A stretch of 64,000 bases of DNA. Source: Escallonia rubra. Its lineage: Eukaryota > Streptophyta > Magnoliopsida > Escalloniales > Escalloniaceae. The DNA lies in NCBI GenBank assembly GCA_033065855.1, contig JAVXUO010000799.1:186001-250000 (forward strand), in the 5' to 3' direction. Below are positions 32,201 through 42,196 of this stretch, in pieces; the stretch's first letter is position 1; each line of letters begins with the position of its first letter. A program made the translations under genes and the position numbers. The notes below the pieces were generated by a model. That model made no database searches. It was given only the letters and a program-made list of their open reading frames with translations, and was not told the DNA's origin.

Positions 32201-34576
32201 ACATAACTTCATCATCGTTCCTCCTTTGCCATTCCTTCTTTTCATTCTCACTAGCATTATCACCGGGCTCCAAAAGTGGCTCGCAATTTAAAATGTAGAC
32301 AATCCTTAACGCCGTGAGTAAGAATTTGACTTTGTCTTGCCAACGGCCAAAATTGCTACCATCGAATTGATCCAACTTGATGAGGTCTTGATTCATCATC
32401 TTGATAGAGGCACTAGTTTCCGCTTCCATTTTCTTCAAATAACGTTCTAAACTTGTTGGGAAAAATTGTCGGGAAATGGAAACGAAAAAAGGCTTTGAGG
32501 CGTATCTAAAGACACTTTCTTTAGAACGTTATTTGCCCCCACTCAAGATAGAGTTTGCTAATGGGTTGCAGGCAAATTCGTTCCCAGGATACAACAAAGC
32601 CTGAGAAGAACTGCGATTAGCAATATCGAAGATCTCCGAAAAAATCTTTGTGAAACAATAGTAAATAGATTTTGGGAGATTATGAGAGCAATCTAAAAAT
32701 CTTTGTGTATATATGTTAAACTGGATTGCCAAAAAAGGTATTTATATGGACACACGAGCAAATGGAGATCACATGGAAAGAGGACGTGAAGCCTCTCTCA
32801 GAATTTATCCCAACGGTCATGAATTTTAGATTCATTTTCCGTTAGCAAATTCACAACGGATTCAACCGTTGTTTTCTCCATTGGCGCCAATGAGTGAAGA
32901 GTGCCAAATTGCACCGCTTCATGAATGTTGCCTCTTCACTTTGAATTCTCAAAAGAAACGGTTGCCGCTTCATTGAGAAGAAGAAGAAGACTGCGGCACC
33001 AATCTTCATGCCAGCTTCTTCATTCAAGTGAAGGCTGCCTTCTTTATTCAAGTGATGGCTGCCTCCCATATAAAAGAAAAAGCAATCCACTTTAAGTTAT
33101 CTAGATACCCAAGTTAATTAAATAATCAAACACCCATGAGATTTAAGATTAAATCTCAACAATGCATGGATCGATCTCTTGTTTCGAGCTGGTGTTTCAT
33201 TGGCTTGAGATTAATGGGCACGTCTCAAAAGTTAAGGACAAGACATGACTATAACGTCAGTCAATTTGATAATGACCGAGTGATGTTATTTCCGGTCCAA
33301 ACCAAGAAATTCTTTAGATATATGATCCATAATGGATCTTGTTTTATCCTTGCTCAGAGATTAAAAATACGATTGAAAGTTTGAAGAAAGGAAATGAGAA
33401 GGAGCCCTCGACCCGCAATAGATTGGAGGGATTTATTCAATCTTTTTTCTTTGATGTTTTTAACAGCGACAACGTGCTACCACTAATTTTGGCTTTTTTG
33501 AGAGGTTGTATTTGAAACTTTGTATCACTTGAAAAATAACAAAGTTCTGACTTTTTTGAAAGTATTGCGTTGAGAACTATAAACGATACGACTGCCAACG
33601 ACAAAATTTGGATGGAAATTTGAATGCAGAATGTGGAAACCCATGTTATTCCGGGTGACGGAGTGGCCTTTATTACAGCACAAGCAATGGACAATGGTAC
33701 ATCCAATAGCGGCTTCTCGTTTTTGCACTGCAACGTGACTGGTACCGGCGGTCACGCTTACTTGGGTAGGGCTTGGAGGGCTTTTGCAAAGGTGGTGCAT
33801 GCCTACACTGCAATGAGTGATGTAGTGAAACCTGAAGGGTGGTCAGATAATCGTCACCCTGATTATGACAAGTGAGCCACCATTCCTAACTCATTTGTTT
33901 CTTTTGTTTTGTTTTTCCTATTTATATTTTTCTTTAGTCACTAAAAATAGTCCATTTGATTGTTTTTGACAACACTTAGATAATTTTTACAAGGGTTAGA
34001 GATGTCTTTTCTTCCTATGATGATCTTAATTATAACGAAGAAGGACTACTTTGTCGAGTTCAATAATTCGAAAAGGGTTGTTTTGTTGGACAAGTTCTTG
34101 GTTGCAACCTCCGGCGGATGTCAATTGTAGCTAAATTTTGTCAGTGTCACTTTTGATAACACCTACGCTGATAAAATTTAGCGCAGAAAAAAGTATTACC
34201 GAAATTTCCACAATTTCTCTATCATATTTTTTTTTCCCATCATCGCTGCCATCGGACTAGTTAAAAATGCTCCTCTCCTAGTTTGTCAGATGGACTCTGT
34301 TTTAGGGATGAAGGGAGTGCATAATTTTTCGTTCAATGACAGTTAACAACCGTGCCTATGCTTGCTTGATCATGTTGCATACCTTGACAAATCATTTGAT
34401 CTTGTCAACCTTACAGGAACTTGTTCTATGGGGAATACGATTGCAGTGGACCAGGATCGGACGTGTCTCGTAGGGTGGGATTCGCTAAGAAGCTAAGTGA
34501 TGCAGATGCTAAACCCTTCCTCAGCCTCTCCTTTGTGGACGGTTCCAAGTGGCTGCTTCCTCCTGCTAGTCTTTAG
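26220..34576 (+). CDS. Pectinesterase P3 (PPME1-like) with a copia element in intron 2
   Basis: Exons 26220-26702, 26959-27165, 33630-33871 and 34417-34576 have the same lengths and phases as P2 and also encode 363 residues. The signal peptide ([20 protein letters not shown]), Q175, Q197-D198, D219 and R277/W279 are all present, so the coding sequence is intact. Differences from P2 near the active-site region include GFAKSIFL in place of GNAKSLFV. Intron 2 (27166-33629) is 6.46 kb because a Ty1/copia element is inserted in antisense orientation; in P2 the same intron is about 0.8 kb. The splice sites themselves are untouched, so the gene may still be expressed, though the insertion could cause premature polyadenylation, mis-splicing or silencing (inference). 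Confidence 0.9.
27226..27933 (-). repeat. 3' LTR of the copia element
   Basis: 708 bp, read as identical to 32454-33161. On the minus strand it begins TGTTGAGATTTAATC and ends TTTCCCAACA. Confidence 0.95.
28491..29882 (-). CDS. Copia reverse transcriptase-RNase H part (downstream of stop)
   Basis: In the same frame as the upstream part and contiguous with it; the frame opens with GTG directly after the TGA and runs 463 codons. It carries the copia RT motifs: [19 protein letters not shown] and the catalytic YVDDMLIIG. These are followed by RNase H with GYTDASW, the [10 protein letters not shown] block and IYCDSEATL. It has no start codon of its own. It is intact to its natural end (MGLKPIH, stop). 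Confidence 0.9.
   Translation of the reverse strand: MFRRKYNSDSSVQTFKARLVAKGFKQKEGVDYFDTYAPVARITSIRILFALSSIYHLCIHQMDVKTAFLNGNLDEGIYMEQPEGFVLPGNKNKVCKLVKSLYGLKQAPKQWHEKFDSCVLSYGFKHNSADKCIYSKFTKDYGVIVCLYVDDMLIIGTNLIGINETKQYLSSKFKMKDLGEVDTILGIKVTKHSGGFALCQSHYVEKILSKFQHLGFKDFSTPYDSSIKLTKNLGRPVAQLEYASAIGCLMYLMHCTRPDIAFAVCKLSRFTSNPSVEHWKGISRIFGYIKRTIELGLFYSEEPGTLEGYTDASWITSIGDSKSTSGWVFTLGGGAVSWASKKQTCISHSTMESEFVALAATGKEAEWIRNLLLDIDLWPNPMPPITIYCDSEATLSRAYSSTYNGKSRHISLRHDFVRQLIKDGIITIIYVKSNKNLADPLTKSLSRELVIITSREMGLKPIH
29883..32429 (-). CDS. Copia gag-protease-integrase part of the polyprotein
   Basis: Starts at the ATG giving MEAETSAS (32429), 24 nt inside the LTR; a frame upstream of that has only a TTG. 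848 codons are followed by TGA. Domains in order: gag with [12 protein letters not shown] near the N-terminus; a CCHC zinc knuckle [14 protein letters not shown]; retropepsin active site [12 protein letters not shown]; integrase HHCC region ending CEVCIKSKM; and the catalytic core with [18 protein letters not shown] and [12 protein letters not shown]. The stop falls where copia proteins run on into reverse transcriptase (after GSKPIGCK), so reverse transcriptase cannot be made by normal read-through-free translation. One stop and no frameshift suggest very recent inactivation. Confidence 0.9.
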   Translation of the reverse strand: MEAETSASIKMMNQDLIKLDQFDGSNFGRWQDKVKFLLTALRIVYILNCEPLLEPGDNASENEKKEWQRRNDDEVMCRGHILNALSDRLYNFYKSFDSAKEIWKALEYKYKVQEEGTNKFLISEYNDFTMVDGIPILHQVHELQDIANKICELDGKLPESFQVGMIIAKLPPSWKDYRKKLLHREKKFTLEKIQKHLRIEEESRNRDKKGEAEFNSKVNYVDAASGKSFHALQVKKEDNMFKRNTNHNKNKKKSKCHVCGKKGHYARECRHRKSGKGATGESANMVEENLVAMVTEINMADSSSSSGWWFDSGATAHICKNRFLFKTYEELPNNQEVQMGNLARAKVVGKGSVELNFTSGKTLTLLNVLHVPDIRKNLVSVNLVCKKGFRVLFESDKLILSKNGNFVGKGYGCDGMFKLSLNEINVASSYIVEPFNLWHSRLAHLNYKYIRNMMHLGLISCSHVSTDKCEVCIKSKMTKKPFKSVERKSELLDLVHSDICELNGLITRGGRRYFITFIDDCSRYTYVYLMRTKNEAFSMFKTYKSEVENQLNKKIKIFRTDRGLEYFPNEFNTYCEEHDIIHQKTASYTPQQNGLAERKNRTLVEMTNCMIMNAGLPLNLWGEALLTACHVHNRIPARNSDKTPYEFWKGRKPNLEYLKVWGCLAYYRVPDPKRTKLGPRALKGVFVGYAQHSKAFRILNLESNVIVESRDVTFFECKFISDFRGESSKSDLISNSRTEPNFDVDNSVVPSEEPRRSQRHKKGKDLGKDFISPDSIVFLVEGSREIILNQTPIVLNVDSDPMTYTEAVTSRDAAFWKEAINDEMDSIMSNGTWTLVDLPPGSKPIGCK
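32454..33161 (-). repeat. 5' LTR of the copia element
   Basis: 708 bp. On the minus strand a TATA box (TATAAATA, 32746-32739) would start transcription near 32710, leaving about 255 nt of R/U5. It contains the 16-nt arm at 32520-32535 that pairs with the primer-site region. Confidence 0.95.
33630..33871 (+). other. Exon 3 of P3 (after the copia insertion)
   Basis: Included separately because it lies 6.4 kb from exon 2. It encodes the [11 protein letters not shown] to HPDYDK segment with LGRAW (active-site Arg and Trp). The acceptor is TGCAG at 33625-33629 and the donor GTGAGC at 33872. Confidence 0.9.
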
Positions 34577-34855
34577 AATCCATCCTTTCACAGTTTTGGT
34601 TAACTAGCATCCACAAGGCTGACAGTTTTGGTTAACTAGCATCCAAATTGGTGAAATCGATGTAACGTAGCAAAGATTGAGGCTACATAGCTTATGTATC
34701 TAGGAGGGAGGCCTCAACCTTGTAGATTTTTTTTTTTTATGGCAAAATTGTCATGTTAATTTTGTGATCTGTTTAAGCCTATGTGCAAGATAGCTTTTAT
34801 ATCCGTGCTTACTTAGAAACGAAAAATAATATATTGCAAGTAGCAAGTGCGTTCG

Positions 34856-34975
34856 GTCAAGTCCTACATCAACTATACATGGGGTGTGAGATCAGTCCTT
34901 ATACCCAATGGGCGCTTCTTCTTATCTTTAGCATGTTTTTAGGTTTGACGTTTACTTTTGACACGGCATCAGAGC
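34856..34975 (+). mobile_element. TRIM-like LTR remnant (copy 3, P3 flank)
   Basis: Decayed homologue of 8440-8561 and 24633-24751; the start reads CGGTCAAGTCC and the primer site ACGGCATCAGAGC. Confidence 0.55.
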
Positions 34976-35537
34976 TAGGCCCAAGTGTAAATCCTGCCAA
35001 ATACCCCATGCCTCATGGTATTCCAGCAGCTTCCTACCCGCTTCTTTGAGATATACAATTCACTTTACTCGGTTCGACCCTTGTACGTAATCACCTCATA
35101 CACCGGGCTTTAACAATTTTCGAGGAAATGAGGATATTCGATCACTGCATTTGCTAACAAATTAGTTGTACGTGAATTGATTGCGGTAATTCATGCCTTG
35201 GCAGAACAGTCAAGACGACATAAGACCATGTTCCCCTTCCTGGTGATTGACCCTCTTTTGGAGGAATATGCTTCTGCTAAATCTGCTCGGTTGAGCTTTC
35301 ATTATACAGTTTGGTATAAAGAAATCTGTGAGTGATGATAAGCATTCACAAACATCGGTGCGCCTCTAGTTTAACAGATTTGGTCACAAAATCTGCCAAT
35401 GCTTTTACGTGGAATAATTTCCTAATAATAAATTTATTTACTCGTCTTTTTCTGTTTTTTTCTTTTTTTGGTTACAGAAGAAAGCAAAAACTAACTACGA
35501 TAATAGAGAGTCCCAACAGTATCCGGCTCAAGGAGCG

Positions 35538-35720
35538 CTAATAACTGATGGTGGGATTGGTCGAGATAAATAAAATTCCCTTTTTGAATGCACCCGTGGT
35601 GACTAGGAGGTTTGCACATTTGTTGACCTCACGTAAGATATGCGAGATGTTGGAAGCTGTTGCTACGGCAAAAAGCAACGGTCCATGATGAGGTTGCTCA
35701 AACGGTGGAAAGATTGTCAT
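35538..35720 (-). pseudogene. LINE RNase H C-terminus remnant (copy 3)
   Basis: The minus strand reads ISHILREVNKCANLLVTTGA with the same ending as 25421-25627. More decayed (CAN in place of CAD). Confidence 0.65.
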
Positions 35721-36665
35721 CGGGTGGTGGAAAGATTGTTGTTGTAACTCTTCTTTTCATTTGACGGGGAACAATATTACCGTATTAGGAACTATCTTAT
35801 CGTACTTATCGTTTTGAAACCTTGGGGCATAATGTTTGTTTGGAATGTCATTTGGTGTCCTAAATTCAATAAGAACTCTTTAATTGAAAGATGAGGTGTG
35901 GACGATTGAATTTTCATTCTGAACAAGGTCTAGAAATGATAAAAAAAGAAGAAATTAGTCTTTGACGATGAAACCTTTTTACGACTTCCAACTACACTTT
36001 CATCATATACTACCTTTTAGATTAAAATTTTCTAACCAATGTCATTGTTGAAAATCTATCAACATTTAATAGATAACCGCTCCACCTCACTATAGTTAAA
36101 ACTTCTTCTTCCTTCCCAATTCCCATTAATCCAACCACTAATTACGTGCCCTCAAGATCTGTCACTAATTAAACATCTACAAGAATAATGAAGGTAGTCT
36201 ATTTTTTTCTCGACATGTAATTATGCTATATAATATAGTCTCCATGCGGGAGATTGAAGTACTTGGCCAGTACGTTAATGACATTTGCTTTGGGTGCACA
36301 CATGCAGAGAGAACCTAGCTCGGGGATCTTTAAGAAATTGCTCTTCCGTCTTTTATGAATTTGTAGAGCACCTCGGGGATATCTCTAAGAAATCACTCTG
36401 CTGTTTCATACTCATATTTTAGTGTGATTCAACTTTTATAAAGCTTAAATTTGCTAAAAAGTACTTGTAAGCTACATATGAAGGCAGAAGATCAAATTAA
36501 ACTGTTTTGTCTTTGTAAGATGGAAAGAGCGACTCGAAAAGTTAAGTGATACAAGAACTCTCTTGTCCATTTTGTACAATCATCTGGAGCCTACATGACC
36601 CTTCTATACTGTCCTCTATAGATAAATCAAACAGATCTATCAGTATCCAGCCTCCAAAGTTCTCA

Positions 36666-39031
36666 TCAATGCTTCCATGAGTTCGCGCATGCTCTGTGTT
36701 TTGACCATGCAAAGTTTGCTGTCTCATTGTTAGCCCCAGAATTCTTGAACCTCTTCCAGTCATGAACTACTGAAGTCAAATCAGTCACCTTGGCACTAAT
36801 ACTCCGGCAACAGTTGGCATGAACAGTCGAGACATTTCTCACATCTCTGCTGTCTTGACAAAATCCACTGAAGTAGAGGGTGTCCAGAAACCTCACCCTC
36901 AACCCTAACCTCTTGAAAAGACCTTCGCGCGTTATTTTCAGCAGCACGTCTTGTTCTTTTAATCCGGGGGAGCTGTCTTTCCTTGCGTACCAAGTATCAA
37001 ACAGCTTGATGCTTTTATTGTTCGACTGGATCATGTAGAAGCCAGTGTTGATGAGGTTTGATTCAGACCACTGGTTGCCATTGAACCTGTCTGTACTGAT
37101 TTGGAGGTCTATGCTTTTGTCCTGGCTTAGTATGGGAAATGGATTCCTCAGCCACAGTACATCAGTGTCCTGTTAATCAAAGCTTTGTCAGCTAAGAAAG
37201 AAAACTGAAATTCTCTAATTTGGAATTCTAGTACTATAAATACTCGAGGAATGTCATTGTCAAAAACCGAATATAGAGCATAAATATCAAGAAGTTTTTT
37301 ACCGCGTGAAAGATCTAACTCAAAATCAATTGGGAATGAGGGGGAGGCCTATGAGACTTATACTACGTATTTATTATGTACCCGTTGTGAGATTTATATT
37401 TCTCAACAAGTCTCTCACGTGTGGCCTGAATCCTTTTAAGTGGGCTTAGCACGTGGAGAATTAAACTGGGTTGATGAATTAAATTTTGAATTGTCACTGA
37501 GTCTGGGTTGAACAACTCTGCTAGCATGTGAAAGCATCTAACTCAAAACTAATTGACAATGAGACCTACATGACTTGTATATTGCAGTATTATTTATTAT
37601 GTACTCAATGTGAAATTTATATCTCTCAATATATAGGATTTCTGGATGCTAGGAAAATCTATCCACAGCTTTTGGGAATCTTTTAAGATATCAGTAACTA
37701 TCTAAAAGCTCACCCCCAGGATCATGAGAGATATTAGCAAGAAAGTCATCCGAAAGGAACCAAATTCACCCAAATGATTTCAAATGTAACAATAATGCAA
37801 TCTTTTCCATTAACCATCGATAAAAAGTTAAGCGTAAACAAAGAAAAATCGGGATCTTCGATCACTATACACACTAAAACCAAACCAACAGATTTCATTT
37901 ATCTTTTTATTTATGCCAGATTTGCATGTAAAATGGCTCTTTGGCTCATGGAACCTTTTATCTTTCAGCAATGGCATTCACAACATTTTGATACAATATT
38001 AGTAAGGAGTACTAGCAAATGTTTGTTTAGCCATTACTATGAAACCTGCTTTCAATGAACAATACTTTCTACGTCCTTGTGTTGGTTAATGGTTTCTATG
38101 TATAGTTTCTCTCTCCAAGAACATTGGTATGGCCCGGGATGGAGCTCTTAGGTTGTTTATATACAGCCTACCAGTCTATTCAATACGTTTCAAACTTCGA
38201 CAAGTACCAAGTAGTCAACAATTATGAGTTAGCCTACTCTCTAGATCACTTCAAGCTATTCAAATATTAGGTTATGGCGCATACATCTCTTAACTTATTA
38301 CAAATTTTAATACACATTCTTAGAACGAATACAGAAACCAAAAACGATTCATTGATCGGATCAGTGTGTTTTATGCATTTGATTATGAGAATAATATTAG
38401 GCAACGTACCGTGAAGATAAAGTTGTAGCCATACTTGAGCACAGTCCCAAGAAATAGAGTCCTTCTCCACATCATCTTGATAAAATCACCAGACATGTAG
38501 ATTTTTTCGCCGGCGAACTCGACGCCCTCGGTCTCAAGCTTGTAGCAGTGAAGGTGAAGAAACTTGCAGCGCTCGAACGATGTTTGGTCGGCTGCAACGA
38601 TCAACAGGTGATTACGAAGCCTCCTGGTGTCTTCGCCAAGCCAAAAACCATCCAGAAACAAGTCGAGCATCGACTTGTCTCCCTCGACATAGGCTTTGTT
38701 CACCATCGCTATGATCACTGTCTTGTTTTCCGTTGAAGCCTTTGCCAATGCCTCATCAAGCTCGTCTCTGTATATGGTCATGTTATACTGTTACATATAT
38801 CAACAACATTAGAACAAAAAAACTCAAAAGAAAAACGAAAAGTAAGGTTTTTTGAGGGAACTTTAAGGGAGAGAAGTTGCTTACAGTGTTGGAGGGCTCG
38901 AGACTGAACTTTTCAAGCTGAAGGAAAGATTTGTTCTTGGCTGGACTCAAGACACCAATTATCAGAAAACCAAAGCATACAAGAAGTATGAATGTAACGA
39001 CATCACAGACATGATTCCTTGGCTGGTCCAT
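36666..39031 (-). CDS. GT77-like nucleotide-diphospho-sugar transferase (copy C, complete)
   Basis: Minus strand, three exons: 39031-38885, 38787-38410 and 37169-36666, with GT-AG junctions in the same phases as copy B; 342 residues. The start MDQPRNHVCD is conserved with copy B; longer upstream frames are not. A single membrane segment lies near residues 10-28, the DTDV motif at residues 176-179 opens exon 3, and the FSGFCQDSRD and VHANCC blocks are present. It is inverted relative to copies A and B, so it arose by inverted duplication or a later inversion. A MITE (39259-39473) sits about 230 bp upstream of its start. Intron 2 (37170-38409) carries repeated LTR-like segments. Probably a Golgi wall-glycan transferase; substrate unknown. 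Confidence 0.9.
37305..37632. repeat. Two direct LTR-like repeats in intron 2 of copy C
   Basis: GTGAAAGATCTAACTCAAAA... (37305-37402) and GTGAAAGCATCTAACTCAAAA... (37528-37632) share about 100 bp, including TTTATTATGTAC and TGTGAAATTTATATCTCTCAA or close variants. This arrangement fits a small TRIM-type element with a short interior. Confidence 0.5.
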
Positions 39032-39258
39032 GTGAAGCTGTTGTGTTTTTCGGAACAAGGTTGATGGGGGGGGGGGTGGGGTTCTCTTTTTATCTGTGAA
39101 GGGCACTTTGCAGCGAAGAAGACTTTGTGAGGGAGACTTGATGCATAAAAAGTCTGCAATGCAGTGAAACTCTTTTTATTATAAACCTTTACATACAGAG
39201 TTCAAGTAGGACTGCGGTTGAGTGAGTTGATCCTAAATTAACTCGGACTCCGGTTGAA

Positions 39259-39473
39259 GAACAAATTTTGGCTACCTCATATATAGTGACAATTAATAGT
39301 CACTAAATATTTCTAGTGGATTTTCTGTTAACACTTTCAGCGACAACTCTTAACAACATTTTTTTAGTGTCACTAAATAAAAGTCACTAGAAAGATTTAA
39401 CAACTATTAATTGTCATTACATGGGGGGTAGGAGGAAAATTCTTTCAACCCGAGTAGCAGCCAAAATTTTTCT
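39259..39473. mobile_element. MITE family 1, copy c (upstream of copy C)
   Basis: Begins GAACAAATTTTGGCTACC and ends with the inverse type GTAGCAGCCAAAATTTTTC. Flanking 9-mers CCGGTTGAA (39250-39258) and CCAGTTGAA (39474-39482) match at 8 of 9. The interior has TAGTGACAATTAATAGTCAC and its inverse. The left arm is shorter than in copies a and b. Confidence 0.85.
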
Positions 39474-39482
39474 CCAGTTGAA

Positions 39483-42190
39483 TGGCCAGAAAAACTTGTC
39501 CAGGGTATTGGTAAACTTATCTTGGGTATTGGCCCCTAATTCTAAGTTTTCATTGTATAGGGCTACGTTTGGTTTAATGGCTAGAAAATTTTGTCTTGGG
39601 TATTGGTGAGGTCGGTGGGTTTGGGAACTCGCTTTGATTGGTACGGGCATATTATTCTCAATTTCGCTCAAATAATCCTTTGTAAAATAATTTAAAGTTG
39701 CTGATGTTATTGAGATTGAGTAATAGTATGTAAATACTTAAATTGCATAGATGAAGGAACTCGAAGAGATGCGGAGTCTATCAACTTTAGGGGTCTACGA
39801 AGAAGAAGATTAAAATTTATCAACTCTACGGGGTCTTCTATATTAAAGATTAATATTTGTGTCTCGCAGCACCGTTGAAAGCATATCATAACTCATAAGA
39901 ACTTAATTCATCAATGTGTAGCAACAAAGGTGGATATGCCGAATACCATTCTTATGAAACTGTGGATTTATGTTTTCTTCCCGGAAAAAAAAACTGAGTA
40001 ATACATGATTTCTGAGTGAGTTTATGGTTGGTCCAATTCAGCCCTTACTAATGGGCTATCCTTTAGACTTGCTCTAGCTTGTATAAGATGATGCTAGTTT
40101 TCGTCTCTTAAAAGTTATTTATTCTTTGTAGCAGTACCATAAAAGTTTATTTCTCATTTCTTATTAAGAGTATCCTTGGCTTTCTTCGGGCTAATCGACC
40201 CATCCTATAGCTATCAGGTGTGCAATTGGGCTGGGCAATCGTACCGGCTCGTGAAAATATGAGCATGGGCTCGCTTTTATAGATATGGATGTGGACTCAA
40301 AATTTAAGTCCGTAAAAAATATAGGCTAAGCGGGCAAAAGTTCTTGTATTATTTTCCCTTTTGTCTTTTAAATCTTCTCACCATCCATCATATAAATTCA
40401 ATATAATCTACGCCCACCAAAGCCTTAAACCTAATAAAATAATAATTTTCTTATCCTTTCCAAATTCTCACCTCACAACTACGTTGATACACCGAAGAAA
40501 TGTATGTTCTCTAACTTCTTTGTCTCTGGACCTCGTTTATGTGCATCTCTTCCTCCAATTTTTTCTTTTCACTGTAATAAATTATGACATACACAAATGC
40601 AAATATCATGTAGAGCCTTCCCAATCAGAGGCAAGTTTAAAATCAAGCATTAAGCTACTTAGATTTGATTCTTTGTGCGGTGGTGGGTTTCTATGATGTT
40701 CAGGGGCGGAGGAGGAGGATAGGGATTGGGCGTGGGGGAGGGGGAGGGGGAGAGAGAGAGAGATCAATGGTGGTGGGTGGTTCGTGTGGTGGTGGTGGGT
40801 TCCCTATTTGCAGTGGTAGTCACTATGCTTTTTTTACATGACCATGACTAATCATTCCACTTGGATGATTATTAATACCTTAAAAATCCAGTAAACAAAA
40901 ACTAATTTGCGACTATGAACATCTTGTAGGCAGCCTGTGTCAAGTCTGTACCCACCAAATTTTTTATGAAGTGAGTCTGGACCGATATTATCCGGCCCGT
41001 ATATGAGGTTGAGCGTGGGCACAATTTTTCACAGAGTAGGTTAGGTATGGCCTGACCCTTGAACTCGTTTTAACCTGCCCAAGTTACATCCCTAGATATT
41101 TTCTAATCTAGTTTTGATGGGTCTACCTTCGTGGAATATAGAATGGCTGATCACTTGACTTTTTACATCTTTATCTTCGACTGGGGATATTTTAACTCGT
41201 AATATACAAGTTATTAAGTATATGACTTATTTGGAAACATAGGAAGGAGATTATTTTGGACCAAATTACGGTTTACACAGGTAAAATCCTATTTCAAACT
41301 TCTGAGTTGGTAAAAATTGTGTTAAATCCTTTGAATCTTTGGTCCTCATTTTATTGGTGTCAGCCCCAACAAATCTAGAGTCGAAAACATTTTTATCCTC
41401 CTTAGTCAAAATTCTTTGAATAATTACTTGTCCTGTTAACTGTAAAATTGTATACCTACAATTAGGTAGTTGTTCTGATAATGACCGTGAACAAGTAGGC
41501 AAATGTATTATGACTTTTGCTCAGAACAACCACATTGTTCTCTCCCTTTGAACGAAACATCGTGCATACAACCTCCATTAAGCTTATGCAACGACGCTAC
41601 TCGGTCTGAGCTTGCTCTCATCAATTCATCCTTGCTATTATTCATACAAACTCAAATTTCTTGTGTTTGCAAGCAAGCAACCGTAAGCATCTCAAAACAA
41701 GTACAATCTTTTTCATTATATCATTTGTTAGCATGAAACTTTTGTAACCACAATTTGTCAAGTAGATATAAGAACTCGATTAAGATAGCTAAATCCCTTG
41801 CACTAGTAGCACATACAACATGATTAACCCGCGACAAGAGGTGATCTTACTTGATCGAGCGAGAACGTATAATGTTGTTGTTTACATCTTTTGAATTAAA
41901 TCGGTAACACTAGGCTTTTTATTCAACAATACTCACATAAATTATTATTAATGCAATTCTTCTGATAAAACAAACGAAATATTAATATTGTAACCGTACT
42001 TCAGAATTGTAAACTGACGAACAAAAATGGGTAATCATTTAAATATGTTAAACATCAGGGGCGTTTGTATAATTCAAATACTGATTATCCTCTCAATTTT
42101 AACAGTGTTCATTTCACCCCTTACCTGTTAGCAAATCCCCCACTCCCAGGTTTGCTGATTTTGCTTTCACTTCGAAATTCGAAACCCTAA
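39483..42190. other. Intergenic between copy C and CK2 beta
   Basis: No gene recognised. 40215-41095 begins with a GCAATTGGGCTGGGC segment and ends with the inverse-like TAACCTGCCCAAGTTAC, resembling the ends of a degraded hAT-type element, without a convincing TSD. Purine-rich and GGT-rich runs occur at 40730-40800. Confidence 0.35.
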
Positions 42191-42196
42191 TCCTCT

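Larger units (their letters stand above)
27226..33161 (-). mobile_element. Ty1/copia LTR retrotransposon in intron 2 of P3
   Basis: 5936 bp, minus orientation. The two 708-bp LTRs (27226-27933 as 3' LTR, 32454-33161 as 5' LTR) appear identical by eye, with TGTTG...CAACA ends, indicating a recent insertion. The polypurine tract AAAGTGGGGG (27936-27945) adjoins the 3' LTR. The gag start lies only 24 nt from the 5' LTR. The polyprotein is in the order gag, protease, integrase, reverse transcriptase, RNase H, which is the copia order, and is broken by one in-frame TGA at 29883-29885. No ordinary tRNA primer site is visible. Flanks are ACACA (left) and ATGCA (right), not a clean 5-bp duplication. 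Confidence 0.95.
34577..36665. other. P3 downstream flank and spacer to copy C
   Basis: To about 35830 it aligns with the P1 and P2 flanks. From 35830 to 36665 it is AT-rich with no recognisable gene. Confidence 0.5.

Noticed and set aside
40215-41095. hAT-like element ends (GGGCTGGGC type)
   Set aside because: The ends are only loosely inverted and the expected 8-bp duplication was not found; kept only as a note on the intergenic region.
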